A DNA stretch of 64,000 bases from Rhizobium sp. 9140 (lineage in GTDB: Bacteria; Pseudomonadota; Alphaproteobacteria; Rhizobiales; Rhizobiaceae), in contig NZ_FJUR01000001.1 of the NCBI RefSeq assembly GCF_900067135.1, positions 2,979,501 to 3,043,500 on the forward strand, given 5' to 3'. Positions 18,526-26,644 of this stretch are shown in pieces. The notes under the pieces are model-generated. The model saw only the letters and a list, made by a program, of their open reading frames with translations. It was not told where the DNA came from and made no database searches. Position numbers and translations under genes: made by a program. The stretch's first letter is position 1. Every line of letters begins with the position of its first letter.

Positions 18526-18606
18526 AGCCCGATAGCTTCGCTGCCGGGCACAGCGTTGAAAACAGGGAGCCGGAGTTGGCCGGAGAGGTTCCAGAGAGCG
18601 ACGACG

Positions 18607-19308
18607 ATGACGAAACACTTCTCCCTCCCCGACGATGCGCCGCATCTTCTTGTCGTCGATGACGACCGCCGCATTCGCGACCTTCTCAACCGCTATCTCG
18701 TCGAGCAGGGCTTTCGCGTCACGACGGCGGCCGATGCCGACGAGGCGCGTCGCCGTCTCCAGGGTATCGACTTCGACCTCCTCATCGTCGACGTCATGAT
18801 GCCGGGCGAAACCGGAATTTCGCTGACCCAGAGCCTGCGCCGCCTCAAGACCGTGCCGATCATCATGCTGACGGCCCTTGCCGAGACCAATGCCCGTGTC
18901 GAGGGACTGGAAGCCGGCGCTGACGACTACCTGCCAAAACCCTTCGACCCGCGCGAACTGGTCCTGCGGATCAACAACATCCTGCGCCGCAATATGCCAG
19001 TCCAGTCGCCAAAGGTGGAGCAGGTCATCTTCGGCCCCTTCACCTTTTCTGTCGTTCGGCGGGAACTGCGCCGTGGCGCGGATCATATCCGCCTGACGGA
19101 CCGTGAGCAGGAGATTATGATGCTCTTCTCCCAGCGCGCCGGCGAGACCATCCCGCGGCACGAGCTGGTGAGCGATGACATCGAGGTCGGCGAGCGCACC
19201 ATCGATGTCCAGATCAACCGTCTGCGCCGCAAGATCGAGGACGACCCGTCGAACCCCGTCTGGCTGCAGACCGTGCGCGGCATCGGCTACAAGCTGGCTG
19301 TGGACTGA
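18607..19308 (+). CDS. OmpR-type response regulator, PetR-like
   Basis: Two-component transcription factor of 233 residues. In the receiver domain the acidic pocket is LLVVDDDRRIR, the phospho-acceptor D62 is in LLIVDVMMPGE, and the conserved Lys is K111 in YLPKPFDPREL. The C-terminal winged helix ends RTIDVQINRLRRKIEDDPSN and VRGIGYKL. The ATG is preceded by a weak AGAGAG. The cognate kinase gene follows, but only after a 110-bp heptamer array, so their relative expression may depend on that array. Confidence 0.93.
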   Translation: MTKHFSLPDDAPHLLVVDDDRRIRDLLNRYLVEQGFRVTTAADADEARRRLQGIDFDLLIVDVMMPGETGISLTQSLRRLKTVPIIMLTALAETNARVEGLEAGADDYLPKPFDPRELVLRINNILRRNMPVQSPKVEQVIFGPFTFSVVRRELRRGADHIRLTDREQEIMMLFSQRAGETIPRHELVSDDIEVGERTIDVQINRLRRKIEDDPSNPVWLQTVRGIGYKLAVD

Positions 19309-19325
19309 ACTATGTCGTGACGGCC

Positions 19326-19435
19326 GGCCAGCGGCCAGCGGCCAGCGGCCAGCGGCCAGCGGCGCGGCCAGCGGCCAGCGGCCAGCGGCCAGCGGCCAGC
19401 GGCCAGCGGCCAGCGGCCAGCGGCCAGCGGCCAGC
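19326..19435. repeat. Tandem array of the 7-mer GGCCAGC, 15 units plus one deleted unit
   Basis: Five perfect copies (19326-19360), one unit lacking CA (GGCGC, 19361-19365), then ten perfect copies (19366-19435). It begins 17 bases after the regulator stop and ends 56 bases before the kinase start. The unit has no stop codon in any forward frame. In RNA, neighbouring units can form GGCC-AGC-GGCC hairpins. A perfect 7-bp tandem array is prone to slipped-strand length change. Confidence 0.97.
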
Positions 19436-19491
19436 GGCTATAAACTGCGTTTGAACAGATGCCACCATCCCGGATACCCCGGAGGACGACG

Positions 19492-20865
19492 ATGATCGAA
19501 GCCGTTCGCCAGACGAAGACGGAACGCGGGGAGAAGCCGCGCAGCCCGTTTGCCCGCTGGCTCCGCCGGCACCTGCCGATGGGACTCTATGCCCGCTCGC
19601 TGCTGATCGTCATCATCCCCATGGTGCTTCTCCAGTCCATCGTCGCCTTCGTCTTCATGGAGCGGCACTGGCAACTTGTTACGCAACGGCTCTCGGCAGC
19701 GGTGACCTCCGATATCGCGGCGGTCATCGACCTGATCAACACCATGCCGCCCACCTCCTATCCGGATATCGAAACGATCGCCCGCCGGCAGCTGGGGCTC
19801 GTCATCTCGCTGGAGAACGGCGGCGAATTGCCGATGCCGGTTCGCCAGCCCTATTTCGATATCCTCAACCGTATTCTCTCCGACGAGATCCGGCAGGAAA
19901 CGCAACTGCCTTTCTGGCTGGATACGATCTCCAGCGAGGACAACGTCTATGTCCGCATCAAGCTCGACGGCGCCCGCATCCTGCGCGTCACCGTGCGCCG
20001 CAATTCCGCCTATGCCTCCAACACGCACATCTTCATCGTCTGGATGGTCGGCGCCTCCCTGGTGCTCCTGCTCATCGCCATCCTGTTCCTGCGGGGCCAG
20101 ATCCGGCCGATCCTGCATCTGGCGCGGGCCGCCGAGAGTTTCGGCAAGGGACAGAAGATCGACGATTTCTCGCCGCGCGGCGCGGAGGAGGTTCGCCGGG
20201 CAGGCCTTGCCTTCATCCAGATGCGCGAGCGGATCGAGCGGCAGATGGAGCAGCGCACCACCATGCTGTCGGGCGTCAGCCACGACCTGCGCACCATCCT
20301 CACCCGCTTCAAGCTGCAGCTCGCCATTGCCGGCGACCATCCCGATCTGCAGCCGCTGAACCAGGATGTCGAGGACATGCAAAGCATGCTCGAAGGCTAC
20401 CTCGCCTTCGTGCGCGGCGAGGCGGAGGAAGATGTCGGCACGCTGAAGCTGACGGATGTCATGACGCGCCTCTCGGCGGAGGCCGAACTGCACGGCAAGA
20501 CGCTGACCACCGTCATCGAAGGCGACGACGACGTCCGGGTGCGCCCCAATGCCTTCACGCGCCTCATCCTCAATCTCGCATCCAACGCCTATCGTTATGC
20601 CGATACGATCCATATCGAGGCGCGGCACGGGCAGCGGTGGCTGTCCGTCACCATCGACGACAATGGCCCGGGCATTCCCGAGCGGTCCCGAGAGGACGTG
20701 TTCAAGCCCTTCTTCCGGCTGGACGAAGCCCGCAATCTCGACAGCACGGGCACGGGCCTCGGCCTGTCCATCGCACGCGACATCGCCCGAAGCCATGGTG
20801 GCAACGTCATCCTGTCGGACAGTCCGCTCGGAGGATTAAGGGCCGTCGCGCGGGTTCCCGCGTGA
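19492..20865 (+). CDS. EnvZ-like sensor histidine kinase
   Basis: Membrane sensor kinase of 457 residues from ATG 19492 (GGAGG 6 bases upstream). A first transmembrane helix (about 36-56) is followed by a periplasmic region of about 130 residues, a second helix near 180-200, and a HAMP-like linker. The phospho-accepting histidine H264 is in GVSHDLRTILTRFK. The ATPase has N box NLASNAYRYA, G1 DNGPGIP and G2 STGTGLGLSI. The proline usual after HDLRT is isoleucine here. It probably phosphorylates the upstream OmpR-type regulator. Its gene lies behind the heptamer array and ends 9 bases from a convergent gene. Confidence 0.92.
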   Translation: MIEAVRQTKTERGEKPRSPFARWLRRHLPMGLYARSLLIVIIPMVLLQSIVAFVFMERHWQLVTQRLSAAVTSDIAAVIDLINTMPPTSYPDIETIARRQLGLVISLENGGELPMPVRQPYFDILNRILSDEIRQETQLPFWLDTISSEDNVYVRIKLDGARILRVTVRRNSAYASNTHIFIVWMVGASLVLLLIAILFLRGQIRPILHLARAAESFGKGQKIDDFSPRGAEEVRRAGLAFIQMRERIERQMEQRTTMLSGVSHDLRTILTRFKLQLAIAGDHPDLQPLNQDVEDMQSMLEGYLAFVRGEAEEDVGTLKLTDVMTRLSAEAELHGKTLTTVIEGDDDVRVRPNAFTRLILNLASNAYRYADTIHIEARHGQRWLSVTIDDNGPGIPERSREDVFKPFFRLDEARNLDSTGTGLGLSIARDIARSHGGNVILSDSPLGGLRAVARVPA

Positions 20866-20874
20866 GGCAGAGCG

Positions 20875-22923
20875 TTACCGCGTAAGCGATACTGTCTGAG
20901 GCACCGCCGCCCCGCCGCTGCAAGGCCGCATCTTCAACGACGCGTTCTGGTAGATGTCCACGACCCCGCCGACGACCTGAAAGCAGCCGCCATCGGGTAT
21001 CGTTACGGTCTGGCTGCCATAGATCGAAATATTTGTGCCCGGCACATAGATGATACCCGACAGGATATCGGTGACATTCGACTGATAGAGGCTGAAGGCC
21101 CCGCCATAGATGTAGAAGAGAATGTTCTTGTAGCCGAAAGCCGGCAGATCTCCCGTGGGAGCCGTCACATTCATCTCGCCAACGCCGTACAGGCTAACGC
21201 TGCCACCGTAGAACGCGAGCGTCGTGCCCACGGCGACAAGCCTTTCCGACTTCATGGAGAAGGATCCGCCGTAAAAGAAAACCGAACTCGAACCACCCAC
21301 GGAATCGCCGATCGCATTTCGCCCGATCAGCGTGCTGGCGCCGTGGAAATAAGCCGTACCCCCGTAGAAGTTCATGTCTCCGAAGCCGAAGACGGTATCC
21401 GAGCCGGGATTGAGCGCCAGCGATCCGCCCCAGAACTCGAAAGGCCCATCGCCGAATGTCAGACGCCCGCGCACATTCGTGACGGTCCCCCCGTAGAAAT
21501 AGAAGCCACCGTTTCCAAAGGTGACGGAGCCGGTCGAGCTGTTGGCGAGCGAGCCACCCCAGAGATAGAAGGCGCCGTTGCCGAATGTCATGGACCCTGC
21601 TCCGTTGATGATGGAACCCCCATTGACATAATAGGCGCCATTCCCGAACGACAGGGTTCCGCTCCCGTTGATGATGCCGGCCCCGAAGCGGAATGATCCG
21701 TCGCCGAACGTCAGTGTGCCTCCGTCCGCATTGCGAACGTCCCCGAGAAGCGAAAAAGCCATGTCGCTCGTCGTCAGGACGTTTTCTTCCGGGTTGCGAA
21801 CGTCACCCGAGGGCAAAAGCGTCATATCGCCGAACGACAGTTTCGCCGCTCTATTATCGATATACTGCTTGAACGCAAATGTGACGCGAGCGCCCGGCAA
21901 CGGATCGAAACGGGTGGAAGCGCCATCTTCGTTCAGGATGTAGCCGCCGATGGCGTAACAACCGGACGCGAATGTCAGCCGGTTGACCCCCGAAAGGATC
22001 AGGTTTCCGCTGATCGTCGTCGGCGTCAGACAGTTCGGATCGGGCGCCCCGGTTCCGGTGAAGTCCAGAGTGGAGTTGGAGATCGTCAGCGTGCCGTAAA
22101 GGCGCGTCGCGGACAGCGAAACGGTAGTATCCGCATAGCTCTCGTCCTTGCCATTGGGCGTGGTTGGCTGGAGTGACGTTTTCGGGATCTTCGTTCCGTA
22201 GGCCCACTTTGTCATGGCCTTCAGGCGCGCTTTGATCGCCACGATGCGCGGATCGGTCGCCAGTAGATCGACGCTGGTGGTGTCGAAAGTAAAGCTCGAG
22301 AGTGGCGGATCGATTTGCCCCTCCTTGCAGATGTAGGCTTTCTCCGATGTACGAGGGTAGTGGACAGTTGCCTTTCTGGCGGCAACGGATGCGTTGCCAC
22401 ACACATGGAGATAGGTGGCAGCCCCGATATAACACTCGGGACCATCGATGACGGCATTCCCGTAGATGTTGACAGGCCCCGTCATCGACCGGATGCAATC
22501 GCCTTCCGCCGACATCGCTATGATGCGCGCTGACGATGATCCATCCACGGGGACCGTCGGGCTCGCCGTCAGCAGTTGACCGAAAGCGAGCGGACTGTCG
22601 TACCGGATGTCCGTCGACAGTTCGGAAAGCCCCGTACGCCCGGCCGTGACCCTCGTTACGACGCCGCTCGGCGGGAAGCCGTTGGCGATGGCCATCTGCC
22701 GGGCCGTCGCGAGCGCTGTGTTGCTGGGCGCACCATTGACGATCGGTGATCCCGTATTCGCAGCGGCCAGGTTTGCGATGTCGGCCGTCCGCTGTGCCCG
22801 AAGCTTATCGACAGAGAGCGACGACGTCTCCAGCACGAGCGCAGAGATCATCAGGATCAGCAAAATGGCAAACACCGACATGATCGCCACAGATCCCTCG
22901 TCGTCCGTGCGGATGTCCCTCAT
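20875..22923 (-). CDS. TadG-like protein with a long repeated glycine/aromatic domain
   Basis: 682 residues from ATG 22923 (AAAGGG 8 bases upstream). The N-terminus is TadG-like: after DDEGSVAIM, a transmembrane helix VFAILLILMISALVLETSSL and an Arg/Lys segment mark a pseudopilin-like type IV-related anchor. The rest, predicted extracytoplasmic, is rich in Gly, Ser, Phe and Tyr. At about residues 403-530 it has some six repeats of about 21 residues on the pattern xLTFGnGxFyfxGGsl. Similar GG-turn strands continue to the C-terminus (FFYGGSFS, LAFYGGSVSLYG), suggesting a beta-solenoid. It has paired cysteines. It is the last gene of a PilZ-TadE-TadE-TadG operon. Function unknown; possibly surface or pilus-associated. 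Confidence 0.82.
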   Translation of the reverse strand: MRDIRTDDEGSVAIMSVFAILLILMISALVLETSSLSVDKLRAQRTADIANLAAANTGSPIVNGAPSNTALATARQMAIANGFPPSGVVTRVTAGRTGLSELSTDIRYDSPLAFGQLLTASPTVPVDGSSSARIIAMSAEGDCIRSMTGPVNIYGNAVIDGPECYIGAATYLHVCGNASVAARKATVHYPRTSEKAYICKEGQIDPPLSSFTFDTTSVDLLATDPRIVAIKARLKAMTKWAYGTKIPKTSLQPTTPNGKDESYADTTVSLSATRLYGTLTISNSTLDFTGTGAPDPNCLTPTTISGNLILSGVNRLTFASGCYAIGGYILNEDGASTRFDPLPGARVTFAFKQYIDNRAAKLSFGDMTLLPSGDVRNPEENVLTTSDMAFSLLGDVRNADGGTLTFGDGSFRFGAGIINGSGTLSFGNGAYYVNGGSIINGAGSMTFGNGAFYLWGGSLANSSTGSVTFGNGGFYFYGGTVTNVRGRLTFGDGPFEFWGGSLALNPGSDTVFGFGDMNFYGGTAYFHGASTLIGRNAIGDSVGGSSSVFFYGGSFSMKSERLVAVGTTLAFYGGSVSLYGVGEMNVTAPTGDLPAFGYKNILFYIYGGAFSLYQSNVTDILSGIIYVPGTNISIYGSQTVTIPDGGCFQVVGGVVDIYQNASLKMRPCSGGAAVPQTVSLTR
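21346..21717 (-). repeat. Protein-coding tandem repeats, about 63 bp (21 aa)
   Basis: Six successive coding units inside the TadG-like gene share TFGnG...GG. Examples are TLSFGNGAYYVNGGSIINGA, SMTFGNGAFYLWGGSLA, SVTFGNGGFYFYGGTV and RLTFGDGPFEFWGGSLA. The units are diverged at DNA level, so this is an old expansion, not a recent duplication. Confidence 0.85.
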
Positions 22924-22972
22924 GTCATTGCCCTTTCTGAGCATCGATCTTGAGCGCCCCGGCGGCGTGGAA

Positions 22973-23377
22973 TCAGCTGTTCGGATAGGACGCACTGCCG
23001 GAGAGCGTCATGGTATAGCCAAGCAGCGTGAAGGGCCGGGTGAGCGTGACGCGCGTGGAAACGGCCACCCCGATAGACGCGTCGGGTTCGATGCTGATAT
23101 CCGATACCGACAGCCCGGGCAGGCCGCGACGGTCCGCAAGCGTCGTGACGAAGCAGATCGCCGCAGCGGATATGCAGCCGCTCGGAAGATCCGTGCAGTC
23201 GGCGCCGCCCACAGCCAGACACCGCGCGGACTCAGCCGCGACCTGATTGAGCACCGACGTGCTCCAGATGGCGATCCCCATGACGATCGCGCCGAACATC
23301 ATCGACAGGAACACGGGTGCGATGATGGCGAATTCGACGGCTGTCGCCCCGTCACGCCGGTTTAGAAACGTGTGCAT
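22973..23377 (-). CDS. TadE-like pseudopilin
   Basis: Flp/Tad-pilus minor pilin-like protein of 134 residues. The N-terminus RRDGATAVEFAIIAPVFLSM is the TadE signature: G-A-T-A-V-E-F followed by a hydrophobic helix, with Glu as the conserved pseudopilin residue. The C-terminal part is predicted periplasmic with paired cysteines (CTDLPSGC). Its ATG overlaps the stop of the preceding gene (TGATG), and it is 49 bases before the TadG-like gene. It is expected to be processed by a prepilin peptidase such as TadV/CpaA, none of which is in this window. Confidence 0.87.
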   Translation of the reverse strand: MHTFLNRRDGATAVEFAIIAPVFLSMMFGAIVMGIAIWSTSVLNQVAAESARCLAVGGADCTDLPSGCISAAAICFVTTLADRRGLPGLSVSDISIEPDASIGVAVSTRVTLTRPFTLLGYTMTLSGSASYPNS

Positions 23378-23955
23378 CACTGAATCCTTACAAGTGCGGA
23401 GTCGGCAACGGCGAGATAGCCGTCGAACAGGTTCGCGGAGACGAAAATCGGCGTGATGTGGCCGCTGACATCGATCCGAACGAATTTTCCCGACGTGACG
23501 TTGCCGCCACAGCTGACGCTCTTCGCACCCGCAGCAGTGAATGCAGGCGGATAGCCCGAAACGCAGAAGGTGGTCGATGCTTGCGCTCCCGTAGGATCGT
23601 TATTGATAACGACCTCGACCGAGAGATCGTCGCTCAGATTGGCCAGCAGGTTGCTCGCAACGCCCTCGACATCTGTCTTGTAGGCAGCAGCCGTGGCCGC
23701 GGTCAGCGCCTGGCCCTTCTGGAATGCGTAGTAGGAAGCCGCCGAAATGGCCGCATTGACCCTCAGCTTCGCGTGATAGGCAAAACCGAGATCGACAAGC
23801 CCGACAATCAACAACAGGAACAGCGGCGCAACCAGAGCGAACTCGACGGCTGCAACACCGGAATTATCTCTCCGCAACTCCCCGGCCTGTTGCAAAGGCA
23901 GACCTAGACCGCCCATCCAGACACGAGCGCAGCGACCGCGGGACACGATTTTCAT
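23377..23955 (-). CDS. TadE/TadG-like pseudopilin
   Basis: 192 residues from ATG 23955, which overlaps the PilZ gene stop (ATGA). After a basic leader comes LRRDNSGVAAVEFALVAPLF, the same AVEFA-type motif and helix as TadE, then a periplasmic region with two cysteines (FCVSGYPP, SVSCGGN) ending VADSALVRIQ. The long leader before the motif is unusual. It is the second gene of the operon. Minor-pilin function is inferred from family features only. Confidence 0.85.
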   Translation of the reverse strand: MKIVSRGRCARVWMGGLGLPLQQAGELRRDNSGVAAVEFALVAPLFLLLIVGLVDLGFAYHAKLRVNAAISAASYYAFQKGQALTAATAAAYKTDVEGVASNLLANLSDDLSVEVVINNDPTGAQASTTFCVSGYPPAFTAAGAKSVSCGGNVTSGKFVRIDVSGHITPIFVSANLFDGYLAVADSALVRIQ

Positions 23956-24233
23956 ACGTTCTCGGCCGAGGGGTTCGTATCGCCGCCTGACATGTCGAAT
24001 GACACGCCGACATCCAACGACTTTCGCCACACGATTCGGCAGGTCTTCTGCGCGCCGTCTGACAGCGAGATTTGAAAGACGTCAGGAATGGCAGCAACAT
24101 GATTGAAAGAAAGCTTCGCTCCACCGTCCGAGATATTACGAACGACACAATCAAGGGTTGATCTGCCTTCATTGAAGACCAAACGACCGGATTTGAACGT
24201 TCTCATACGAGGTCTACTTCGATGTTCTTCCAT
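23952..24233 (-). CDS. PilZ domain protein, probable c-di-GMP receptor
   Basis: 93 residues from ATG 24233, with GGGAGAG upstream. It is a single PilZ domain with an arginine-rich N-terminal stretch (HRSRPRMRT) and the motif NISDGGAKLSF (NxSxxG), both needed for cyclic-di-GMP binding. It is the first gene of the operon with the two TadE-like proteins and the TadG-like protein, which suggests c-di-GMP control of their assembly or secretion. Two GGDEF-EAL proteins are encoded 20 kb away. Confidence 0.85.
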   Translation of the reverse strand: MEEHRSRPRMRTFKSGRLVFNEGRSTLDCVVRNISDGGAKLSFNHVAAIPDVFQISLSDGAQKTCRIVWRKSLDVGVSFDMSGGDTNPSAENV

Positions 24234-24525
24234 GCATCTCTCCCGAGGCAACGAGGAGCAAAAACCGTTGCGGTCCCATGGCCGCCTCAGCCGACACGTG
24301 ACGTGCGTCTGCGACCGGTTGTGCAGAAAAGACTACCGTTGATAACTTAATGCTTTTCTAAAGCGACGCTAGCAAAATTAGCAATTTCTAAGATTTACGA
24401 TTCTGTGTCCGTGAAATTCGGACATCGCGACGCTCCGCGTCCCGCCGTAGAGGCGGTCGAGCAAACATGCCGTCGCCTCCCGCAGCGAAAAGCGCGGGCT
24501 CAGTCTAAAGCAGGACATATCGGCG

Positions 24526-24867
24526 TTAGAGAAGCTTCCGGCCGTTCGGAACCGGCTTGTCGGACGCGGCAAGAACGATGGCGCCGGCCTCGTCCTCGAA
24601 ACCCAGCGTCAGGACTTCGGACCGGAACGGCCCGATCTGCCGGGGCGGAAAGTTGACGACCCCGAGCACTTGGCGCCCAACCAACGTTTCCAGATCATAA
24701 TGGACGGTGATCTGCGCCGAGGATTTCTTCAGCCCGATCTCCGGGCCGAAATCGATGACCAGCTTGATGGCGGGCTTGCGCGCTTCCGGAAAGGCGGAGG
24801 CCTCAACGATCGTCCCGGTACGGATATCGACACGTTCGAAATCGGCATAGGTGATTGTTTCGGTCAT
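24526..24867 (-). CDS. csaA: CsaA-type tRNA-binding domain protein
   Basis: Small OB-fold protein of 113 residues. Family features include FERVDIRTGTIVEASAFPEA, INxD-like KLVIDFGPEIGLKKSSAQIT, and VVNFPPRQIGPFRSEVLTLG. CsaA is described as an export-related chaperone in Bacillus and a tRNA-binding homodimer. It is the last gene of the ybjN-proC-csaA group, 22 bases after proC. Confidence 0.9.
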   Translation of the reverse strand: MTETITYADFERVDIRTGTIVEASAFPEARKPAIKLVIDFGPEIGLKKSSAQITVHYDLETLVGRQVLGVVNFPPRQIGPFRSEVLTLGFEDEAGAIVLAASDKPVPNGRKLL

Positions 24868-24889
24868 AGGGCCGCCCTTTCAGGAATCT

Positions 24890-25708
24890 CTAGTTGGCCA
24901 GTTCTTCGGCCCGTTGCCGCGCGGCGGCGATGGCGGCGATAAAAAGCGGCTGCATGCCGTCGTCGGCCATCAGAACGGCAAGTGCCGCGGCCGTGGTGCC
25001 GCCGGGCGATGTCACGTTGTGGCGAAGCTTCGAGGCGTCATCGGGGGACTGGTGAAGCAGTTCGCCAGCCCCCGCGACGGTTTCCCGTGCGAGACGCATG
25101 GCGAGGTCCGCCCGAAGGCCGGCCTTGCGACCGGCTTCTGCCATGCATTCGACGAGATAGAAAACATAGGCCGGCCCGCTGCCCGAAAGCGCTGTGACGG
25201 CATCGATGTCGGCCTCGCTATCGACCCATTCGACCGGACCGGACACCTTCAGGAGATCGTTGACCCGCGTGCGCTGATCTTCGCCGACCTTCGCATTGGC
25301 AAAAGCCCCGGTAATGCCGCGACCGATCATGGCCGGCGTGTTCGGCATGGCCCGCACCATGGCGGCGTCGCCGAGATGCGACTGGAGGAAACCGAGCGTC
25401 TTGCCGGCGGCAACCGACACCACCACGGTCTGCGACCCGACAAGGGCAGCAAGGCCCGGCAGCACGGCGCCCATGACCTGCGGCTTGACCGCGAGGAACA
25501 GCACGGATGCCGTGACGCCCTCCGGCGCGGACGTCACGTGACGCGCGCCATGTTCTGCGATCAGCGCCGCCATGGCGGGTGCAGGACCGGGATCGAGCAC
25601 CAGCACATCAGTGCCGGAGATACCGCTTTTCAACCAGCCGGCCAGCATGGCGCCGCCCATATTGCCGGCACCGACGAGGACGATCGGCCCCATATTGCTC
25701 GCCGCCAC
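24890..25708 (-). CDS. proC: Pyrroline-5-carboxylate reductase
   Basis: Last step of proline synthesis: NAD(P)H-dependent reduction of pyrroline-5-carboxylate. 272 residues. The Rossmann motif IVLVGAGNMGGAMLAGW is at the N-terminus. The C-terminal signature is DAVTALSGSGPAYVFYLVEC, with LRHNVTSPGGTTAAAL close to the end. It starts 2 bases after the YbjN gene stop, so the two are cotranscribed. Confidence 0.96.
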   Translation of the reverse strand: MAASNMGPIVLVGAGNMGGAMLAGWLKSGISGTDVLVLDPGPAPAMAALIAEHGARHVTSAPEGVTASVLFLAVKPQVMGAVLPGLAALVGSQTVVVSVAAGKTLGFLQSHLGDAAMVRAMPNTPAMIGRGITGAFANAKVGEDQRTRVNDLLKVSGPVEWVDSEADIDAVTALSGSGPAYVFYLVECMAEAGRKAGLRADLAMRLARETVAGAGELLHQSPDDASKLRHNVTSPGGTTAAALAVLMADDGMQPLFIAAIAAARQRAEELAN

Positions 25709-25710
25709 GC

Positions 25711-26211
25711 TCAGGCTTCTCCAACCGTTTCGAACATCACGGCCTCGACCGCGCGTTCGGCATCGACGCCGGACCAGACCACGAACTGAAATGCCTGAAA
25801 ATAGCTCTCGCAGGCATCGAGCGCGCTCGACAACAGAACCTCGACCTGGCGGTTCGTCGGTTCCGCGCCGCCAGACAGCAACAGCGACTGGCGGAAGATG
25901 ACGACGTCTTCCTGACGCCAGAGATCGAAATGGCCCATCAGCACCTGGCCGTTAATATGGGACAGAAGCCGGATGACCTCGTTGACGCGACTTTCGGGAA
26001 CCTTGATGTCGAAGGCGCAGGCGAGATGCAGGGCCTCGAACTCTTCCATCCACGAGAAGGAGACGTGGTAGTCGGACCACTTGCCCTCCACCGTCATCGC
26101 GATCTCGTCTTCTCCGGAACGCTCGAAGGTCCAGTCGTTGTTGGCCGCGACGAACTCGATCATATCGACCGGATTGGATTGACGCTGCAGTTCCAGTTCT
26201 ACGAGGCTCAT
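25711..26211 (-). CDS. YbjN domain protein
   Basis: 166 residues of the YbjN family, a cytoplasmic fold similar to type III secretion chaperones. It is common in Alphaproteobacteria and linked in enterics to stress and motility regulation. It contains WTFERSGEDEIAMTVEG, SFSWMEEFEALHLACAFDI, and LLSHINGQVLMGHFDLW. It leads the operon ahead of proC and csaA. Its promoter region holds a 21-bp palindrome. Confidence 0.88.
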   Translation of the reverse strand: MSLVELELQRQSNPVDMIEFVAANNDWTFERSGEDEIAMTVEGKWSDYHVSFSWMEEFEALHLACAFDIKVPESRVNEVIRLLSHINGQVLMGHFDLWRQEDVVIFRQSLLLSGGAEPTNRQVEVLLSSALDACESYFQAFQFVVWSGVDAERAVEAVMFETVGEA

Positions 26212-26590
26212 GCTTCACCTTCAAAGTTCCAGCGTGGCATGCGCCATCGCGTTCTCACGCGAAGCCCCACAAGCCCGACGACACCGGAAACAACATGGAA
26301 TGATCGACGAACGCACGACGAGGTCGAACCGATGACTCTGCCCGTATCTCGTGTGACCCGTTTCGAATCATCTTGTAAAATCAGTGTATAACGCCGGAGT
26401 CTGCAGACCAGCCCCAACGGCTTGAAAAAGGCGTCGCAGCTGTGGATAGAGCTTTGGAAACTGATTCAGCCTGAGTCAGTAAAGGATTCAGCGGATTGCG
26501 TTTTTTAGGGATGTCCACAGGGTCGAAATTTTTCTCGTTTTCGACCGTCCGACGTCCATCTGCGGACCCAAGACCGCGGGAAGACGACAA
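26212..26590. other. Upstream region of ybjN-proC-csaA
   Basis: About 380 bases without a gene. It contains the palindrome at 26460-26480, a further GGATTCAG at 26484-26491, and one 9-mer TGTGGATAG (26440-26448) differing from a DnaA box by one base. I see no coding sequence. Confidence 0.5.
26460..26480. promoter_or_regulatory. 21-bp palindrome, candidate operator
   Basis: ACTGATTCAG-C-CTGAGTCAGT pairs in 9 of 10 positions about its centre. Each half is itself a CTGANTCAG palindrome, with centres one helical turn (10 bp) apart. It lies about 250 bases upstream of ybjN. Confidence 0.5.
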
Positions 26591-26619
26591 AGAAGCGGAG
26601 AGATGCGCTCCCCGCTTCT
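26591..26619 (-). terminator. Probable ubiK terminator
   Basis: A 12-bp stem (AGAAGCGG and GGAG against CTCT and CCGCTTCT, one G-U pair) with loop CGCAT, followed on the reverse strand by TTGTC. It lies just beyond the ubiK stop. The U-run is weak. Confidence 0.5.
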
Positions 26620-26644
26620 GGAAATCAGCAGATCGAAAGCCCGA

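Noticed and set aside
17854..19161. 435-codon reverse frame opposite the MarR and response-regulator genes
   Set aside because: Antisense shadow with no recognisable domain; forward genes are clear.
19326..19435. CRISPR array
   Set aside because: The repeat is a 7-mer without spacers, so it is a simple tandem array.
19175..19495. Frame through the heptamer array encoding GQRPAAS repeats
   Set aside because: The array is free of stops in every forward frame, so an open frame there is expected by construction; no start or ribosome-binding site supports translation.
26440..26448. DnaA box-like 9-mer (TGTGGATAG)
   Set aside because: One mismatch and a single copy, with no AT-rich unwinding region or dnaA nearby; not evidence of an origin.
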